Below are positions 14,047 to 22,705 of a stretch of 32,782 bases of DNA, in pieces. This DNA comes from Oscillospiraceae bacterium (GTDB lineage: Bacteria > Bacillota_A > Clostridia > Oscillospirales > Oscillospiraceae). Position 1 is the first letter of the stretch, and each line of letters opens with the position of its first letter. The notes below the pieces were generated by a model, which was not told where the DNA came from, did not search any database, and worked only from the letters and a program-made list of their open reading frames with translations. The stretch lies in contig JAETOP010000031.1 in NCBI GenBank assembly GCA_021771675.1, forward strand, positions 1 through 32,782. Direction: 5' to 3'. A program made the translations under genes and the position numbers.

Positions 14047-14352
14047 CTACATTTTCTCAATCAAAGCAAGCAAAGCGGCCTGCTGGTCTTCACTTAGCTT
14101 TGACCAGTGCTCCAGAAGCTTTTTCTGGGATTCGGTCAGAGAAACGGGGGCATTGTTCTCAGCAAACAATTGTGACAGAGTGATTCCGAATGCGGTGCAG
14201 ATTTTTTCCAGAGATGAAATTGAGGGCATCATGTTTTTGCGATACCAGGATGAGATGGTGGATTGCGGCAGGCCTGAGCGCTCTGCAAGCTGATATTCTG
14301 TCCAGCCTCTCGCCTCCCGATATTGCGTTATTACGGTAAGAATATCCTTCAC
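14047..14352 (-). CDS. XRE-family transcriptional regulator
   Basis: This small 101-residue DNA-binding protein has a Cro/CI helix-turn-helix at about residues 5-60 (YQLAERSGLPQSTISSWYRK and a second half SLEKICTAFGITLSQLF). A short helical tail (EDQQAALLALIEKM) is a likely dimer element. The start is GTG at 14352, with GGGGGCGG upstream as a weak ribosome site. It is divergent from the SLOG gene, and palindromes between them (14394-14405, 14426-14440) are its probable operators. That suggests it represses both itself and the SLOG gene. The pair looks less GC-rich than the flanking genes. Confidence 0.88.
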   Translation of the reverse strand: MKDILTVITQYREARGWTEYQLAERSGLPQSTISSWYRKNMMPSISSLEKICTAFGITLSQLFAENNAPVSLTESQKKLLEHWSKLSEDQQAALLALIEKM

Positions 14353-14385
14353 AGCACCGCCCCCGGCTACTTGTATATCCCGTAA

Positions 14386-14440
14386 ATTATAGTACGATAA
14401 ATCGTTGCAATTTAATCATTTTTATCGTATTATTTATACG
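14386..14440. promoter_or_regulatory. Divergent XRE/SLOG promoters with palindromic operators
   Basis: For the plus-strand gene, TTGCAA (14405-14410) and TATTAT (14428-14433) are 17 bp apart. For the minus-strand gene, TATAAT is at 14386-14391. ACGATAAATCGT (14394-14405) and CGTATTATTTATACG (14426-14440) are perfect palindromes with short spacers. They sit on the minus spacer and on the plus -10 respectively, and share the element ATCGT/ACGAT. Confidence 0.7.
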
Positions 14441-14468
14441 AAATACACAAGTAGGCAGAGGCGATACA

Positions 14469-14924
14469 ATGAACTTCAAAAGCTGCTTCTTTATCGGTCA
14501 CAGGGACGCCCCCGAGGAAATTCTTCCGGCGCTGCTGGAAGCCATCGAGGGGCACATCACGAATTATGGGGTTGGGGAATTCATTGTGGGAGGCTATGGA
14601 CAATTCGACCGTCTGGCCGCTAAGGCCCTTGTCTGCGCAAAATCCCGGCACCCGGAAATTATCCTGATGCTGCTGACCCCTTATCATCCGGCGGAGCGCT
14701 CCATGGAAGTGCCTCCCGGTTTCGATGGAACCTTTTACCCGCCGGGGATGGAATCTGTTCCACGGCAATATACCATTGCCAGAGCGAACCGCTATATGAT
14801 CGATCACGCAGACTGTCTGATCGCATATGCCTGGCACCCAGCCAGCAATGCAAAAAATCTGGTAGAGTACGCCTTGAAAAAAGGCGTTCCTGTCATGAAT
14901 CTGGCTGCGCCGTTGCAAGAATAA
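14469..14924 (+). CDS. SLOG-domain protein (DUF1273/YpsA-like)
   Basis: The 151-residue protein has a Rossmann-like nucleotide-binding fold of the SLOG superfamily. The opening strand FIGHRDAP supplies the first loop, GGYGQFDRLAAKAL is the glycine-rich element, and the RYMIDHADCLIAYAW segment closes the sheet. SLOG proteins sense or process nucleotide derivatives. Single-domain members such as YpsA/YoqJ are cytosolic and of uncertain role, while fused members occur in anti-phage systems. AGAGGCG precedes the ATG. It is the only gene of its transcript and a strong terminator follows. Divergent pairing with a dedicated XRE repressor suggests conditional expression. The function is not known. 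Confidence 0.8.
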   Translation: MNFKSCFFIGHRDAPEEILPALLEAIEGHITNYGVGEFIVGGYGQFDRLAAKALVCAKSRHPEIILMLLTPYHPAERSMEVPPGFDGTFYPPGMESVPRQYTIARANRYMIDHADCLIAYAWHPASNAKNLVEYALKKGVPVMNLAAPLQE

Positions 14925-14930
14925 CAGGCA

Positions 14931-14968
14931 AAAGGGCGTGTTGCAAAGTGAAATGCAACACGCCCTTT
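14931..14968. terminator. Bidirectional terminator between the SLOG gene and pnp
   Basis: AAAGGGCGTGTTGCA and TGCAACACGCCCTTT form a perfect 15-bp stem with an 8-base loop. It lies between the convergent SLOG and pnp gene ends. Confidence 0.85.
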
Positions 14969-14976
14969 CGGCTTGA

Positions 14977-17097
14977 TTACTTGTTTTCCATTTCCTTCAG
15001 GGCGTCCTTGCGGCTGAAATTGGCCCGGCCCTTTTCGTCGAAGCCCATGAACTTGACGTAGGTCATGTCGCCCAGGTTCAGCACGTCCTCTACCTTCTCC
15101 ACCCGGCGGTTTTCCAGCTTGGAGATGTGCACCATGCCGTCATGGCCGGGGGCGATCTCCACGAAAGCGCCGATGGGCAGGATGCGGACCACCTTGCCGT
15201 AGTAAATCTTGCCCACCTCGGGGACAAAGCAGATGTCATCCACCATCTTCTTGGCGGCGTAGGCGGCGGCGGAGTCCACAGCGGAGATGAACACGGAGCC
15301 GTCCTCGTCGATGTCCACCTTGGCGCCGGTGTCGGCGCAGATCTTCTGGATGGTCTTGCCGCCGGAGCCGATGACCTCCCGAATCTTGTCCACGGGAATC
15401 TTCAAGCTCAGCATCTTGGGTGCGAACTCGGACACCTCGGCCCGGGGCTCGGCGATGCAGGGCAGCATGATCTCATTCAGGATTTCCAGCCGGGCCTTGC
15501 GGCAGCGCTCCAGAGCGTCGGCAATGATCTCCATGGTCAATCCCTTGTTCTTCAAATCCATCTGGATGGCGGTGATGCCCTCGGTGGTACCGGCCACCTT
15601 GAAGTCCATCTCGCCGTGGAAGTCCTCCACGCCCTGAATGTCGGTGAAGGTTCTCCACTCGCCGGTCTCCTGGTCGGAGATCAGGCCGCAGGAGATGCCG
15701 GCCACAGGCCGCTTGATGGGCACGCCGGCGTCCATCAGGGCCAGGGTGGAGCCGCAGATGGAGCCCTGGGAGGTGGAGCCGTTGGAGCTAAGCACCTCGG
15801 ACACCACACGGATGGCGTAGGGGAACTCATCCACGCTGGGAATCACAGGGAGCAATGCCTTCTCGGCCAGAGCGCCGTGACCGATCTCACGGCGGCTGGT
15901 GGAACGGGCGGCCCGGGCCTCGCCGGTGGAGTAGGCGGGGAAATTATAGTGATGGATATAGCGCTTGGTCTCCTCGGAGTAGATGGTGTCCAGCTTCTGG
16001 GCAGCGGACAGGGTGTTCAGGGTGCACACGGAGAGCACCTGGGTCTGACCGCGGGTGAACAGGCCGGAGCCGTGAACCCGGGGCAGCACGCCCACCTCGG
16101 CAGCCAGGGGGCGAATTTCGTCCATTCCACGGCCGTCCACCCGCTTGCCCTGGAGCAGCCACTTCTTGACCACCTTTTTCTGCATCTTATACAGGCAGAC
16201 CTCGATGTGGGTCTCGAAATCCTCGTACTTCTCGCCAAACTTCTCCTGGAAGTCCAGCCGGGCGGCGGTGAGCCGCTCCTCCCGGACATTCTTATCCGGG
16301 GTGTCCAGGGCATACTCGATCTGATTCAGGCCATAGGCCATCAGGTCGTCCAGCAGCTCGTGGTTCACGGCGGCCTTCTCGAAGGTGAACTTGGGCTTGC
16401 CGATCTCGGCCACGATGGAGTTGATGAACTTCACAATCTCCATGTTGGTCTCGTGGGCAATGCGGATGGATTCCAGCACCACGGCCTCGGGAGCCTCGTT
16501 GGCCTCGGTCTCGATCATGACCACCTTCTCGAAGGTGGAGGAAATGCACACGAAGCAGTCGGAAGCCTCCCGCTCCTCGGTGGAGGGGTTGACGATATAG
16601 CGGCCGTTCAGGTGGCAGACATTGGTGGTGGCCACAGGCCCGTTCCAGGGCACATCGGAGGAAGCGATGGCGATGGAAGCGCCCAGGGAGGCCACAATCT
16701 CCACAGGGTTTTCGTAGTCATTGGCCAGCACGGTGCAGGTGACCACGGTGTCGTTGCGCAGCTCCTCGTCGAAGAGGGGACGCATGGGGCGGTCGATGAT
16801 CCGGCTGTTCAGGATGCCCCGCTCGCTGGGCTTGCCCTCCCGGCGGTTGAAGGAGCCGGGAATCCGGCCCACGGAGTACATCCGCTCTTCAAACTCGATG
16901 GTCAGGGGGAAGTAGTCGATGCCCGCCTTGGGGATGGGGTTGGCGGTGCAGGTGGTGAGTACCACGGTGTCGCCGTAGCGGCAGATGCACTCGGCGTTGG
17001 CCAGCTCTGCCACCTTACCGGTCTCTACGGTGAAGGGGCGGCCGCCGATTTCCATTTCGTAAACCTTGTGATTGGGGAACTGTCTGTGAGTTACCAT
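14977..17097 (-). CDS. pnp: Polyribonucleotide nucleotidyltransferase (PNPase)
   Basis: The 706-residue length is normal for this phosphorolytic 3'-5' exoribonuclease, which forms a trimeric ring and degrades mRNA. Two RNase PH-like domains are complete; the catalytic second one has GEMDFKVAGT and AIQMDLK with the metal-binding aspartates. A KH domain (IGSGGKTIQKI) and an S1 domain (YYGKVVRILPIGAFVEI, HDGMVHISKL) close the chain. The start at 17097 has AGGAGG ten bases upstream. It follows rpsO in the usual bacterial order, but a terminator (17211-17236) and a long leader stem (17126-17195) separate them. It may be autoregulated at the RNA level as in other bacteria. Confidence 0.97.
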   Translation of the reverse strand: MVTHRQFPNHKVYEMEIGGRPFTVETGKVAELANAECICRYGDTVVLTTCTANPIPKAGIDYFPLTIEFEERMYSVGRIPGSFNRREGKPSERGILNSRIIDRPMRPLFDEELRNDTVVTCTVLANDYENPVEIVASLGASIAIASSDVPWNGPVATTNVCHLNGRYIVNPSTEEREASDCFVCISSTFEKVVMIETEANEAPEAVVLESIRIAHETNMEIVKFINSIVAEIGKPKFTFEKAAVNHELLDDLMAYGLNQIEYALDTPDKNVREERLTAARLDFQEKFGEKYEDFETHIEVCLYKMQKKVVKKWLLQGKRVDGRGMDEIRPLAAEVGVLPRVHGSGLFTRGQTQVLSVCTLNTLSAAQKLDTIYSEETKRYIHHYNFPAYSTGEARAARSTSRREIGHGALAEKALLPVIPSVDEFPYAIRVVSEVLSSNGSTSQGSICGSTLALMDAGVPIKRPVAGISCGLISDQETGEWRTFTDIQGVEDFHGEMDFKVAGTTEGITAIQMDLKNKGLTMEIIADALERCRKARLEILNEIMLPCIAEPRAEVSEFAPKMLSLKIPVDKIREVIGSGGKTIQKICADTGAKVDIDEDGSVFISAVDSAAAYAAKKMVDDICFVPEVGKIYYGKVVRILPIGAFVEIAPGHDGMVHISKLENRRVEKVEDVLNLGDMTYVKFMGFDEKGRANFSRKDALKEMENK

Positions 17098-17125
17098 TTA
17101 ATAATTACCTCCTAATAGTGTTTTC

Positions 17126-17195
17126 TCGGGAGGTTTAGCCATTGAAACTGCCTCCGGCGGGCGGGGGTACTTTCAATTGCTAAAATCACTCCCGA
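17126..17195 (-). promoter_or_regulatory. Long stem-loop in the pnp leader
   Basis: Nested arms pair across about 22 positions: TCGGGAG (17126-17132) with CTCCCGA (17189-17195), and TTTAGCCATTGAAA with TTTCAATTGCTAAA (one mismatch). A GC-rich loop lies between. It sits between the rpsO terminator and the pnp ribosome site. A double-stranded leader of this kind would be an RNase III substrate. Confidence 0.65.
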
Positions 17196-17210
17196 TTCGG
17201 GAACCTTGAA

Positions 17211-17236
17211 AAAGGCGACGGGAATCCGTCGCCTTT
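17211..17236 (-). terminator. Terminator of rpsO
   Basis: GGCGACGG (17214-17221) pairs with CCGTCGCC (17226-17233), extended by AAA/TTT, and a T-run follows on the minus strand. It lies nine bases after the rpsO stop. Confidence 0.85.
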
Positions 17237-17244
17237 GACAATTC

Positions 17245-17511
17245 TTACTTACGGATACCCAGCTTGGCGATCAGAGCACGGTAGCGGTTGATGTCCTTCT
17301 TGGCCAGATAGTCCAGCATGGAGCGGCGCTTACCGACCATCATCAGCAGGCCCCGGCGGGAATGGTTGTCCTGCTTGTGAACACGCAGGTGCTCGGTCAG
17401 CTCATTGATGCGGGCGGTGAGAATGGCGATCTGAACCTCGGGAGAACCGGTGTCGCCCTCGTGGGTAGCGTTGTCCAGGATGACCTGGGTCTTCTTTTCC
17501 TTCTGAATCAT
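17245..17511 (-). CDS. rpsO: 30S ribosomal protein S15
   Basis: The 88-residue protein is a full-length S15, which binds 16S rRNA early in small-subunit assembly. Hallmarks include [30 protein letters not shown] and the C-terminal [12 protein letters not shown]. The start at 17511 follows AAAGGTGG; the longer frame would read through the leader. A promoter TTTACT-17-TATGAT is at 17614-17642, leaving a leader of about 100 bases that could carry the S15 autoregulatory fold common to these mRNAs. Confidence 0.97.
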   Translation of the reverse strand: MIQKEKKTQVILDNATHEGDTGSPEVQIAILTARINELTEHLRVHKQDNHSRRGLLMMVGKRRSMLDYLAKKDINRYRALIAKLGIRK

Positions 17512-17613
17512 TGTGTTTTCCACCTTTTCATAAAATTCCCCCAGGGCTAAGTATGGGGCGGTGAATCCCGGAACTGAGCCTTGGGCAGGTTGCCTGTTCA
17601 CACAGGCCCAGTT

Positions 17614-17642
17614 ATCATAGCATAAGTATTCCCAAAAGTAAA
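17614..17642 (-). promoter_or_regulatory. Promoter of rpsO
   Basis: TTTACT (17637-17642) and TATGAT (17614-17619) on the minus strand have a 17-bp spacer, with TGC before the -10 (an extended -10). Confidence 0.65.
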
Positions 17643-17776
17643 GCATTTTTTATGCGTCTGACCGACTTTTTGCCGGGGTAAAACCCGCTATCTCCATTTT
17701 TCGACAGAAAAGCCCGGGGTTTCTCATAGGGTCCTGCCCCGCCGGAGCCGATTGGGGGAAAATCCCCCAAAGGCAG

Positions 17777-17805
17777 TTGAAAAATAGACGAATTTCGAGT
17801 AGGAT
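17777..17805 (+). promoter_or_regulatory. Promoter of the GH3 gene
   Basis: TTGAAA (17777-17782) and TAGGAT (17800-17805) are 17 bp apart. A small hairpin TTGGGGG-AAAAT-CCCCCAA lies just upstream. The rest of 17643-17776 shows nothing recognisable. Confidence 0.5.
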
Positions 17806-17836
17806 ATAGTCATACAAAAATGGAGGAGGCCTTTCC

Positions 17837-19996
17837 ATGGCAGACATTCAAGAGCGATTGAAGCAAATGACCCTGGAGGAAAAAATCGGGCAGCTGACCC
17901 AGTACAACGCCGGTGTGTTTATGGACACCAGCGCCGAAATCACCGGGCCCATGCAGCAGTTCGGGCTGACGGAGGAGGACCTGGGCCGGATTGGCAGCGT
18001 GCTGAACTTTGCCTCCGCCGACGAGATGAAGCGGATGCAGGACATGCACCTGGCCAAGGACCCCAACAAAATCCCCATGATTTTCATGATGGATGTGATC
18101 CACGGCTACCGTACCATCTTCCCCATTCCCTTGGGGCTGGGCTGCTCCTTTGACCCTGGTTTGGCGGAGGAGTGCTTCCGGATGGCGGCAAAGGAAGCAT
18201 CCGCCAGCGGCGTCCAGGTGACCTTCACCCCCATGGTGGACTACTGCCGGGACCCCCGTTGGGGCCGGGTGATGGAGACCTGCGGGGAAGACCCCATGCT
18301 CTCAGGAGATTTGGGCGTCGCTCAGGTCAGGGGCCTTCAAGGAGACGACCTGAAAAATCATGACAATGTGGCCGCCTGCGTCAAGCACTACGCCGGCTAC
18401 GGCGGTGCGGAGGCCGGGCGGGACTACAATCTGGTGGAGCGGTCGGAGCGGGAGCTGCGGGAATTCTTCCTCCCCGCCTACAAGGCCTGCATCGACGCCG
18501 GGGTTTCCCTGCTGATGCCCTCCTTCAACTCCATGAACGGCATTCCCTCCGTGGCCAACCCCTGGCTGATGAAGAAGATTTTGAAGGACGAGTGGAACTA
18601 TCAGGGCCTGGTCATCAGCGACTACAACGCCCTGGGCGAGCTGCTGGTTCACGGCATTGCCGAAAATGAAAAGCAGGCCGCCCGGCTGGCATTCCAGAAC
18701 GGCTGTGACATTGAGATGTGCTCCAGCGCCTACCTGCACCATCTGAAAGAGCTGGTGGAGGAAGGGGTGTTCACCGAGGCCCAGATCGACGAAGCCGTGA
18801 CCCGGGTGCTGGAACTGAAGGAGCGGGTGGGCCTGTTCGACGATCCCTACCGGGGCGCCGACCAGGCAAGAGCGGAGGAGCTCTACCTCTGCCCGGAGCA
18901 CCGCCGGATTGCCCGGGAGGCGGCGGAGCAGTCCGCCGTGCTGCTGAAAAACGACGGCCTTCTGCCCCTGCCCGAGAAGCTGAGCCGGGTGGCCCTCATC
19001 GGGCCCTTTGCCGACGAGCACGGCATCAACGGCTTCTGGAGCTGCTGCGGCCGGGACGAAGACACCGTCACCGTGGCCCAGGGCGTAACCAGGCTGCTGC
19101 CCCAGGCGGAAATCAGCGTGGTCAGGGGCTGCGGCTGCCAGTGGGATGACCGTGACAGCGCCGGAATTCCCGCCGCCGTGGAGGCAGCGAAGAACGCTCA
19201 GGCGGTGATCCTCTGCCTGGGCGAGCCCCAGACCTATTCCGGCGAAGGCAACTCCCGCTCCGACATCCGGCTTCCCGGGGTGCAGCTGGAGCTGGCCAAA
19301 GCGGTCATCAAAGCCAACCCCAACACCGCTGTGGTGCTCTTCCACGGGCGGCCCCTGGATTTGTCCCAGCTGGATGAGATCGCCCCTGCCATCCTGTCCA
19401 TGTGGTTCCCCGGCACCGAGGGCGGCACGGCGGCGGCCAATCTGCTTTTCGGCCGGGCCAACCCCTGCGGCAAGCTGAATATCACCTTCCCCCGGAGCGT
19501 GGGCCAGTGTCCCATCTACTACAATCATCCCAGCACCGGGCGGCCCCATTGGACGGCTCTGCCCCAGCAGCAGCATTATGCCTCGGACTACATCGACTGC
19601 GCTACCCTTCCCCTGTACTCCTTCGGCCACGGCCTGTCCTATTCCAATTTTGTATACAGCGATATGGCGGTGTCCAGTCCGGTGCTCACGAAAGAGAAGC
19701 CCATCCAGGTCAGCGTCACCGTGGCAAATCACAGCAGCCGCCCGGGCAAAGAGGTGGTGCAGCTTTACATGCGTGACGTCGTGGCCTCGGTGATCCGTCC
19801 GGTGCAGCAGCTCATCGGCTACAAGAAGATTTTCCTGGCTCCCCAGGAGCAAAAGCGGGTCAGCTTCACCGTAACGGAGGAAGCCTGCCGCTTCTGGAAT
19901 TTCGAGGGCAAGCTCGTCAGCGAGCCCGGCGCCATCCAGCTGATGTTCGGCTGGGCCGACCACTTCACCGCTCAGACGGAAGTGGAGCTCCGGTAA
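17837..19996 (+). CDS. Glycoside hydrolase family 3, probable beta-glucosidase
   Basis: The 719-residue enzyme has the full GH3 layout: an (alpha/beta)8 domain with PRWGR, KHYAGYG and the nucleophile region VISDYNAL (Asp262), then the alpha/beta sandwich with the probable acid/base Glu470 in YSGEGNSRSDI, and a C-terminal fibronectin-like domain from about 610. It lacks a signal peptide, so it should act in the cytoplasm on imported beta-linked oligosaccharides. Xylosidase or N-acetylhexosaminidase activity is less likely; the C-terminal fibronectin-like domain suits the BglX-type group. GGAGG precedes the ATG. No transporter or regulator lies next to it. Confidence 0.92.
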   Translation: MADIQERLKQMTLEEKIGQLTQYNAGVFMDTSAEITGPMQQFGLTEEDLGRIGSVLNFASADEMKRMQDMHLAKDPNKIPMIFMMDVIHGYRTIFPIPLGLGCSFDPGLAEECFRMAAKEASASGVQVTFTPMVDYCRDPRWGRVMETCGEDPMLSGDLGVAQVRGLQGDDLKNHDNVAACVKHYAGYGGAEAGRDYNLVERSERELREFFLPAYKACIDAGVSLLMPSFNSMNGIPSVANPWLMKKILKDEWNYQGLVISDYNALGELLVHGIAENEKQAARLAFQNGCDIEMCSSAYLHHLKELVEEGVFTEAQIDEAVTRVLELKERVGLFDDPYRGADQARAEELYLCPEHRRIAREAAEQSAVLLKNDGLLPLPEKLSRVALIGPFADEHGINGFWSCCGRDEDTVTVAQGVTRLLPQAEISVVRGCGCQWDDRDSAGIPAAVEAAKNAQAVILCLGEPQTYSGEGNSRSDIRLPGVQLELAKAVIKANPNTAVVLFHGRPLDLSQLDEIAPAILSMWFPGTEGGTAAANLLFGRANPCGKLNITFPRSVGQCPIYYNHPSTGRPHWTALPQQQHYASDYIDCATLPLYSFGHGLSYSNFVYSDMAVSSPVLTKEKPIQVSVTVANHSSRPGKEVVQLYMRDVVASVIRPVQQLIGYKKIFLAPQEQKRVSFTVTEEACRFWNFEGKLVSEPGAIQLMFGWADHFTAQTEVELR

Positions 19997-20072
19997 TCCC
20001 GGCGGCGAGCCACCGCTGACAATTCGCACGGAGATGAGAGGTAATCGTTACCCCACTATCCGCCTGCAAAGC

Positions 20073-20143
20073 TAAGGCAACACCGCATAATGGGGCAAAA
20101 GATCCGCCGAAAGCCGAAGCTCCCATTGTGCGGTGTTGCCCTA
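20073..20143. repeat. Palindromic MITE-like element after the GH3 gene
   Basis: TAAGGCAACACCGCATAATG and the arm ending TGCGGTGTTGCC form a stem of about 20 bp with one bulged position and a 25-base centre. A family B scrap (20004-20050) precedes it. A second imperfect hairpin (GTCGGAAAGCCCC/GGGGACTTTTCGAC, 20194-20226) follows. No gene is seen in 19997-20262. Confidence 0.65.
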
Positions 20144-20231
20144 AGGAACCTCTGAATACAAAACGGCTGTACCCATAGGGCGCAGCCGCAGGCCGTCGGA
20201 AAGCCCCAGAGGGGACTTTTCGACAGTCTGA

Positions 20232-20257
20232 GGAGCCTCCCGAAATCGGGAGGCTCC
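20232..20257. terminator. Terminator between the GH3 and helicase genes
   Basis: GGAGCCTCCCG and CGGGAGGCTCC pair perfectly with a 4-base loop, with TTT on the plus side. It lies between the convergent gene ends and could serve both. Confidence 0.8.
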
Positions 20258-20262
20258 TTTGC

Positions 20263-22494
20263 TCATATCTTCTGCCAGCTCAGAACAGTTTCCTTCATGC
20301 CATCCAAATCCAGAACGCCGTAGGCGAAGCCTTTTTTCACCAGGGATTCCGGAAGATACTCGTCATATTTGTCAAACAGGGGCAGCTCCTTGGGGTACAC
20401 CAGCTCCATGGGGTCAATGGGCCTCTGAATTTCCTCGGCCACCACCCGGTAGAATTCCTGGGGGCCGACCTTCATGGTGAACTGCATGTAGTAGGGCCGG
20501 GCGGAGTCCAGATTCCGCAGCCCCAGCCGGTCGGCGCATTTGATTTTCAAAAACCGCTCCATGGCCAGAAAAGAATAGGTTCCCACCCAAGGCAGCAGGC
20601 ACCACATCCTGCCCCCCAGATTGATAAGGGGCGCGCGCCCCGCCTGGGAGTGGGCGGCGGTGTAGCGGGCCTGCTCCAACCGGGCCACGGCATTTTTCAT
20701 CAGGTAGGGGTATTGCCGGTCTTCCAGCAGCACCTGACGCATCCGGGCCAGGATTTTGGTGTGCAGATCCCCGGGGCACAGGCCAAAATAGGCGGGGATG
20801 GTGCCCTTCACCTGCTGGCAGTAGACCAGGTGCCGCTTGTGATCCACGTCCAGCACCTCCCACACATGGCCGGCGATGGCCAGCTTCTCCCCCACCGGCG
20901 GGGGCAGCACCACGGTGCCCAGCTCCTGGGACTCGCTGCGGACGGTGTATTCCTCGTTCTCCTGGAACACGCCGTAGAATTTGAAGGAGTTCACCACCCG
21001 CTCCCCCGCCAGGCCCACAATCAGCCCGCCCTGCTCGGTGCGCTGGATGTGGTTCGTTTCCACCAGGTGGCGCAGGAGCACCTTGAAGTCCTCCTGGGTG
21101 ATTCGGTGGAAATAGTGCAATGGCAGCACCCGGTCCGCCAGGGCCCGGGGAGACAGCTCCCCGCAGGAGGCCAGGGTGGACATGGTCTGGTGGTACAACA
21201 GGCTATAGGGCAGCCGGTCTAACCGGGGCGGCTCCACCCAGCGCTCCTCCAGGTACAGCTGCACCAGGGCGATTCCCTGGAGCAGCTTCCAGGGAATGGT
21301 GGCGGGGAGCATGGCCCGGGCTTCGGTCTCGTCCTCCCGCATGACAAACCACATTTCCGGCGGGGCCTCCCGGCGGCCGGTGCGGCCCATCCGCTGCAAA
21401 AAGGAGGAGACCGTCCAGGGGGCGTCGATCTGGAAGGCCCGCTCCAACCGCCCAATGTCGATGCCCAGCTCCAAGGTGGCGGTGGTGACGGTGGTCATAC
21501 ACTGGGAATCGTCCTTCATGGCCTCCTCGGCGGTCTCCCGGTAGGAGGCGGAGAGGTTGCCATGGTGGATGAGGAAGCGGTCTGGCTCATGATTCAGGTC
21601 GCAGTACTGCCGCAATGTGGTGGTGACAGTTTCGCACTCCTCCCGGGAGTTGACGAACACCAGGCACTTTTTTCCCCGGGTGTGCTCGAAGATATAGCCC
21701 AGGCCGGGATCGGCATTCTGGGGGGCGTCGTCCGTCTTTTCATCCAGCAGGGGCTGGGCCTCGATGTCCGTCCGGCCCTGGGCGGCCTGCTCATTTCTGA
21801 CATAGAAATGCTCCATGCTCAGCCGCCAGGAGCTGCCCTTCGCCTGGATTTTGGGGATGATGGTCTTCCGCCCGGTGCCCAGGGACAGAAACTGGCCGCA
21901 TTTTTCCGGGTCGCCAATGGTGGCGGAGAGACCGATCCGCCGGGGATTCACCCCGGCTAAGCGGCTCAGCCGCTCGATGAGGCACAGGGTCTGCCCGCCT
22001 CGATCCCCCCGGAGTAGGGAGTGCACCTCGTCAATGACCACAAACCGCAGGTCGCCGAAGAGCTTGGGGATGGCGGCGTGCTTGTGCAGCAGCATGGCCT
22101 CCAGGGACTCCGGGGTAATCTGCAAAATGCCGGAGGGGTGCTTCATCATCCGGGCCTTGTGGCTCTGGGCCACGTCTCCGTGCCAGTGCCACACCGGAAT
22201 GTCCGCCCGGGCGCACAGGTCGTTCAGCCGGAGAAACTGGTCGTTGATCAGCGCTTTCAGGGGCCCGATGTAGATGGCCCCCACGGAGGCGGGAGGGTTC
22301 TCGGAAAACAGGGTGATGATGGGAAAGAAGGCCGCCTCGGTTTTGCCGGAGGCGGTGGAGGCGGTGAGCAGCAGATTTTCATCGGTGTTGAAGATGGCAT
22401 CCGCCGCCGCCACCTGGATGGCCCGGAGATTCTCCCAGTTGTTCCGGTAGATATAGTCCTGCACGAAAGGAGCGTAACGCTCAAATGCACCCAT
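20263..22494 (-). CDS. DEAD/DEAH-box helicase, Lhr-like (BrxHI-like)
   Basis: The 743-residue superfamily 2 helicase has Walker A TASTASGKT (44-52), the DEVH box (155-158), SAT (190-192), and in the second RecA domain TTATLELGID and the arginine-finger motif QRMGRTGR. A C-terminal region of about 300 residues resembles the accessory part of Lhr-like proteins. ATG at 22494 has AAGGAGG six bases upstream. The two preceding genes encode a BrxD-like ATPase and a TerB-domain protein. BrxD plus an Lhr-like helicase is a pair known from type 2 BREX/Pgl loci, but the methylase and PglZ are missing here. A 521-bp repeat island separates it from its partners. Confidence 0.88.
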   Translation of the reverse strand: MGAFERYAPFVQDYIYRNNWENLRAIQVAAADAIFNTDENLLLTASTASGKTEAAFFPIITLFSENPPASVGAIYIGPLKALINDQFLRLNDLCARADIPVWHWHGDVAQSHKARMMKHPSGILQITPESLEAMLLHKHAAIPKLFGDLRFVVIDEVHSLLRGDRGGQTLCLIERLSRLAGVNPRRIGLSATIGDPEKCGQFLSLGTGRKTIIPKIQAKGSSWRLSMEHFYVRNEQAAQGRTDIEAQPLLDEKTDDAPQNADPGLGYIFEHTRGKKCLVFVNSREECETVTTTLRQYCDLNHEPDRFLIHHGNLSASYRETAEEAMKDDSQCMTTVTTATLELGIDIGRLERAFQIDAPWTVSSFLQRMGRTGRREAPPEMWFVMREDETEARAMLPATIPWKLLQGIALVQLYLEERWVEPPRLDRLPYSLLYHQTMSTLASCGELSPRALADRVLPLHYFHRITQEDFKVLLRHLVETNHIQRTEQGGLIVGLAGERVVNSFKFYGVFQENEEYTVRSESQELGTVVLPPPVGEKLAIAGHVWEVLDVDHKRHLVYCQQVKGTIPAYFGLCPGDLHTKILARMRQVLLEDRQYPYLMKNAVARLEQARYTAAHSQAGRAPLINLGGRMWCLLPWVGTYSFLAMERFLKIKCADRLGLRNLDSARPYYMQFTMKVGPQEFYRVVAEEIQRPIDPMELVYPKELPLFDKYDEYLPESLVKKGFAYGVLDLDGMKETVLSWQKI

Positions 22495-22705
22495 AGACAG
22501 CCTCCTTGCGGCGAGTCGCCGCTGACAATTTCGCACCGGGGATAGTCGGTAATTGCCGCATAAGCATTCGCCCGGTAACGTTTTCTTGGCAGAACGTTGA
22601 ATGGTGGGCACTTACGGCAATTTCGCAGGGGAGGCAATTTGCCTCCCGCCAGCTACCGGCCTCTGAGCGGTGCGTTGAATGGTGAAGCGTGATGGTTTTT
22701 GAGGG

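Noticed and set aside
13770..14060. Minus-strand 96-codon frame between the XRE and TPK genes
   Set aside because: It runs through a terminator and the TPK promoter and has no ribosome site or recognisable domain.
15127..17115. Long plus-strand open frame (662 codons) opposite pnp
   Set aside because: It mirrors a certain housekeeping gene, is rich in Gly/Val/Leu/His typical of antisense GC-rich frames, and matches no family.
18302..20029. Minus-strand open frame opposite the GH3 gene
   Set aside because: Low-complexity antisense composition; the plus-strand enzyme is complete.
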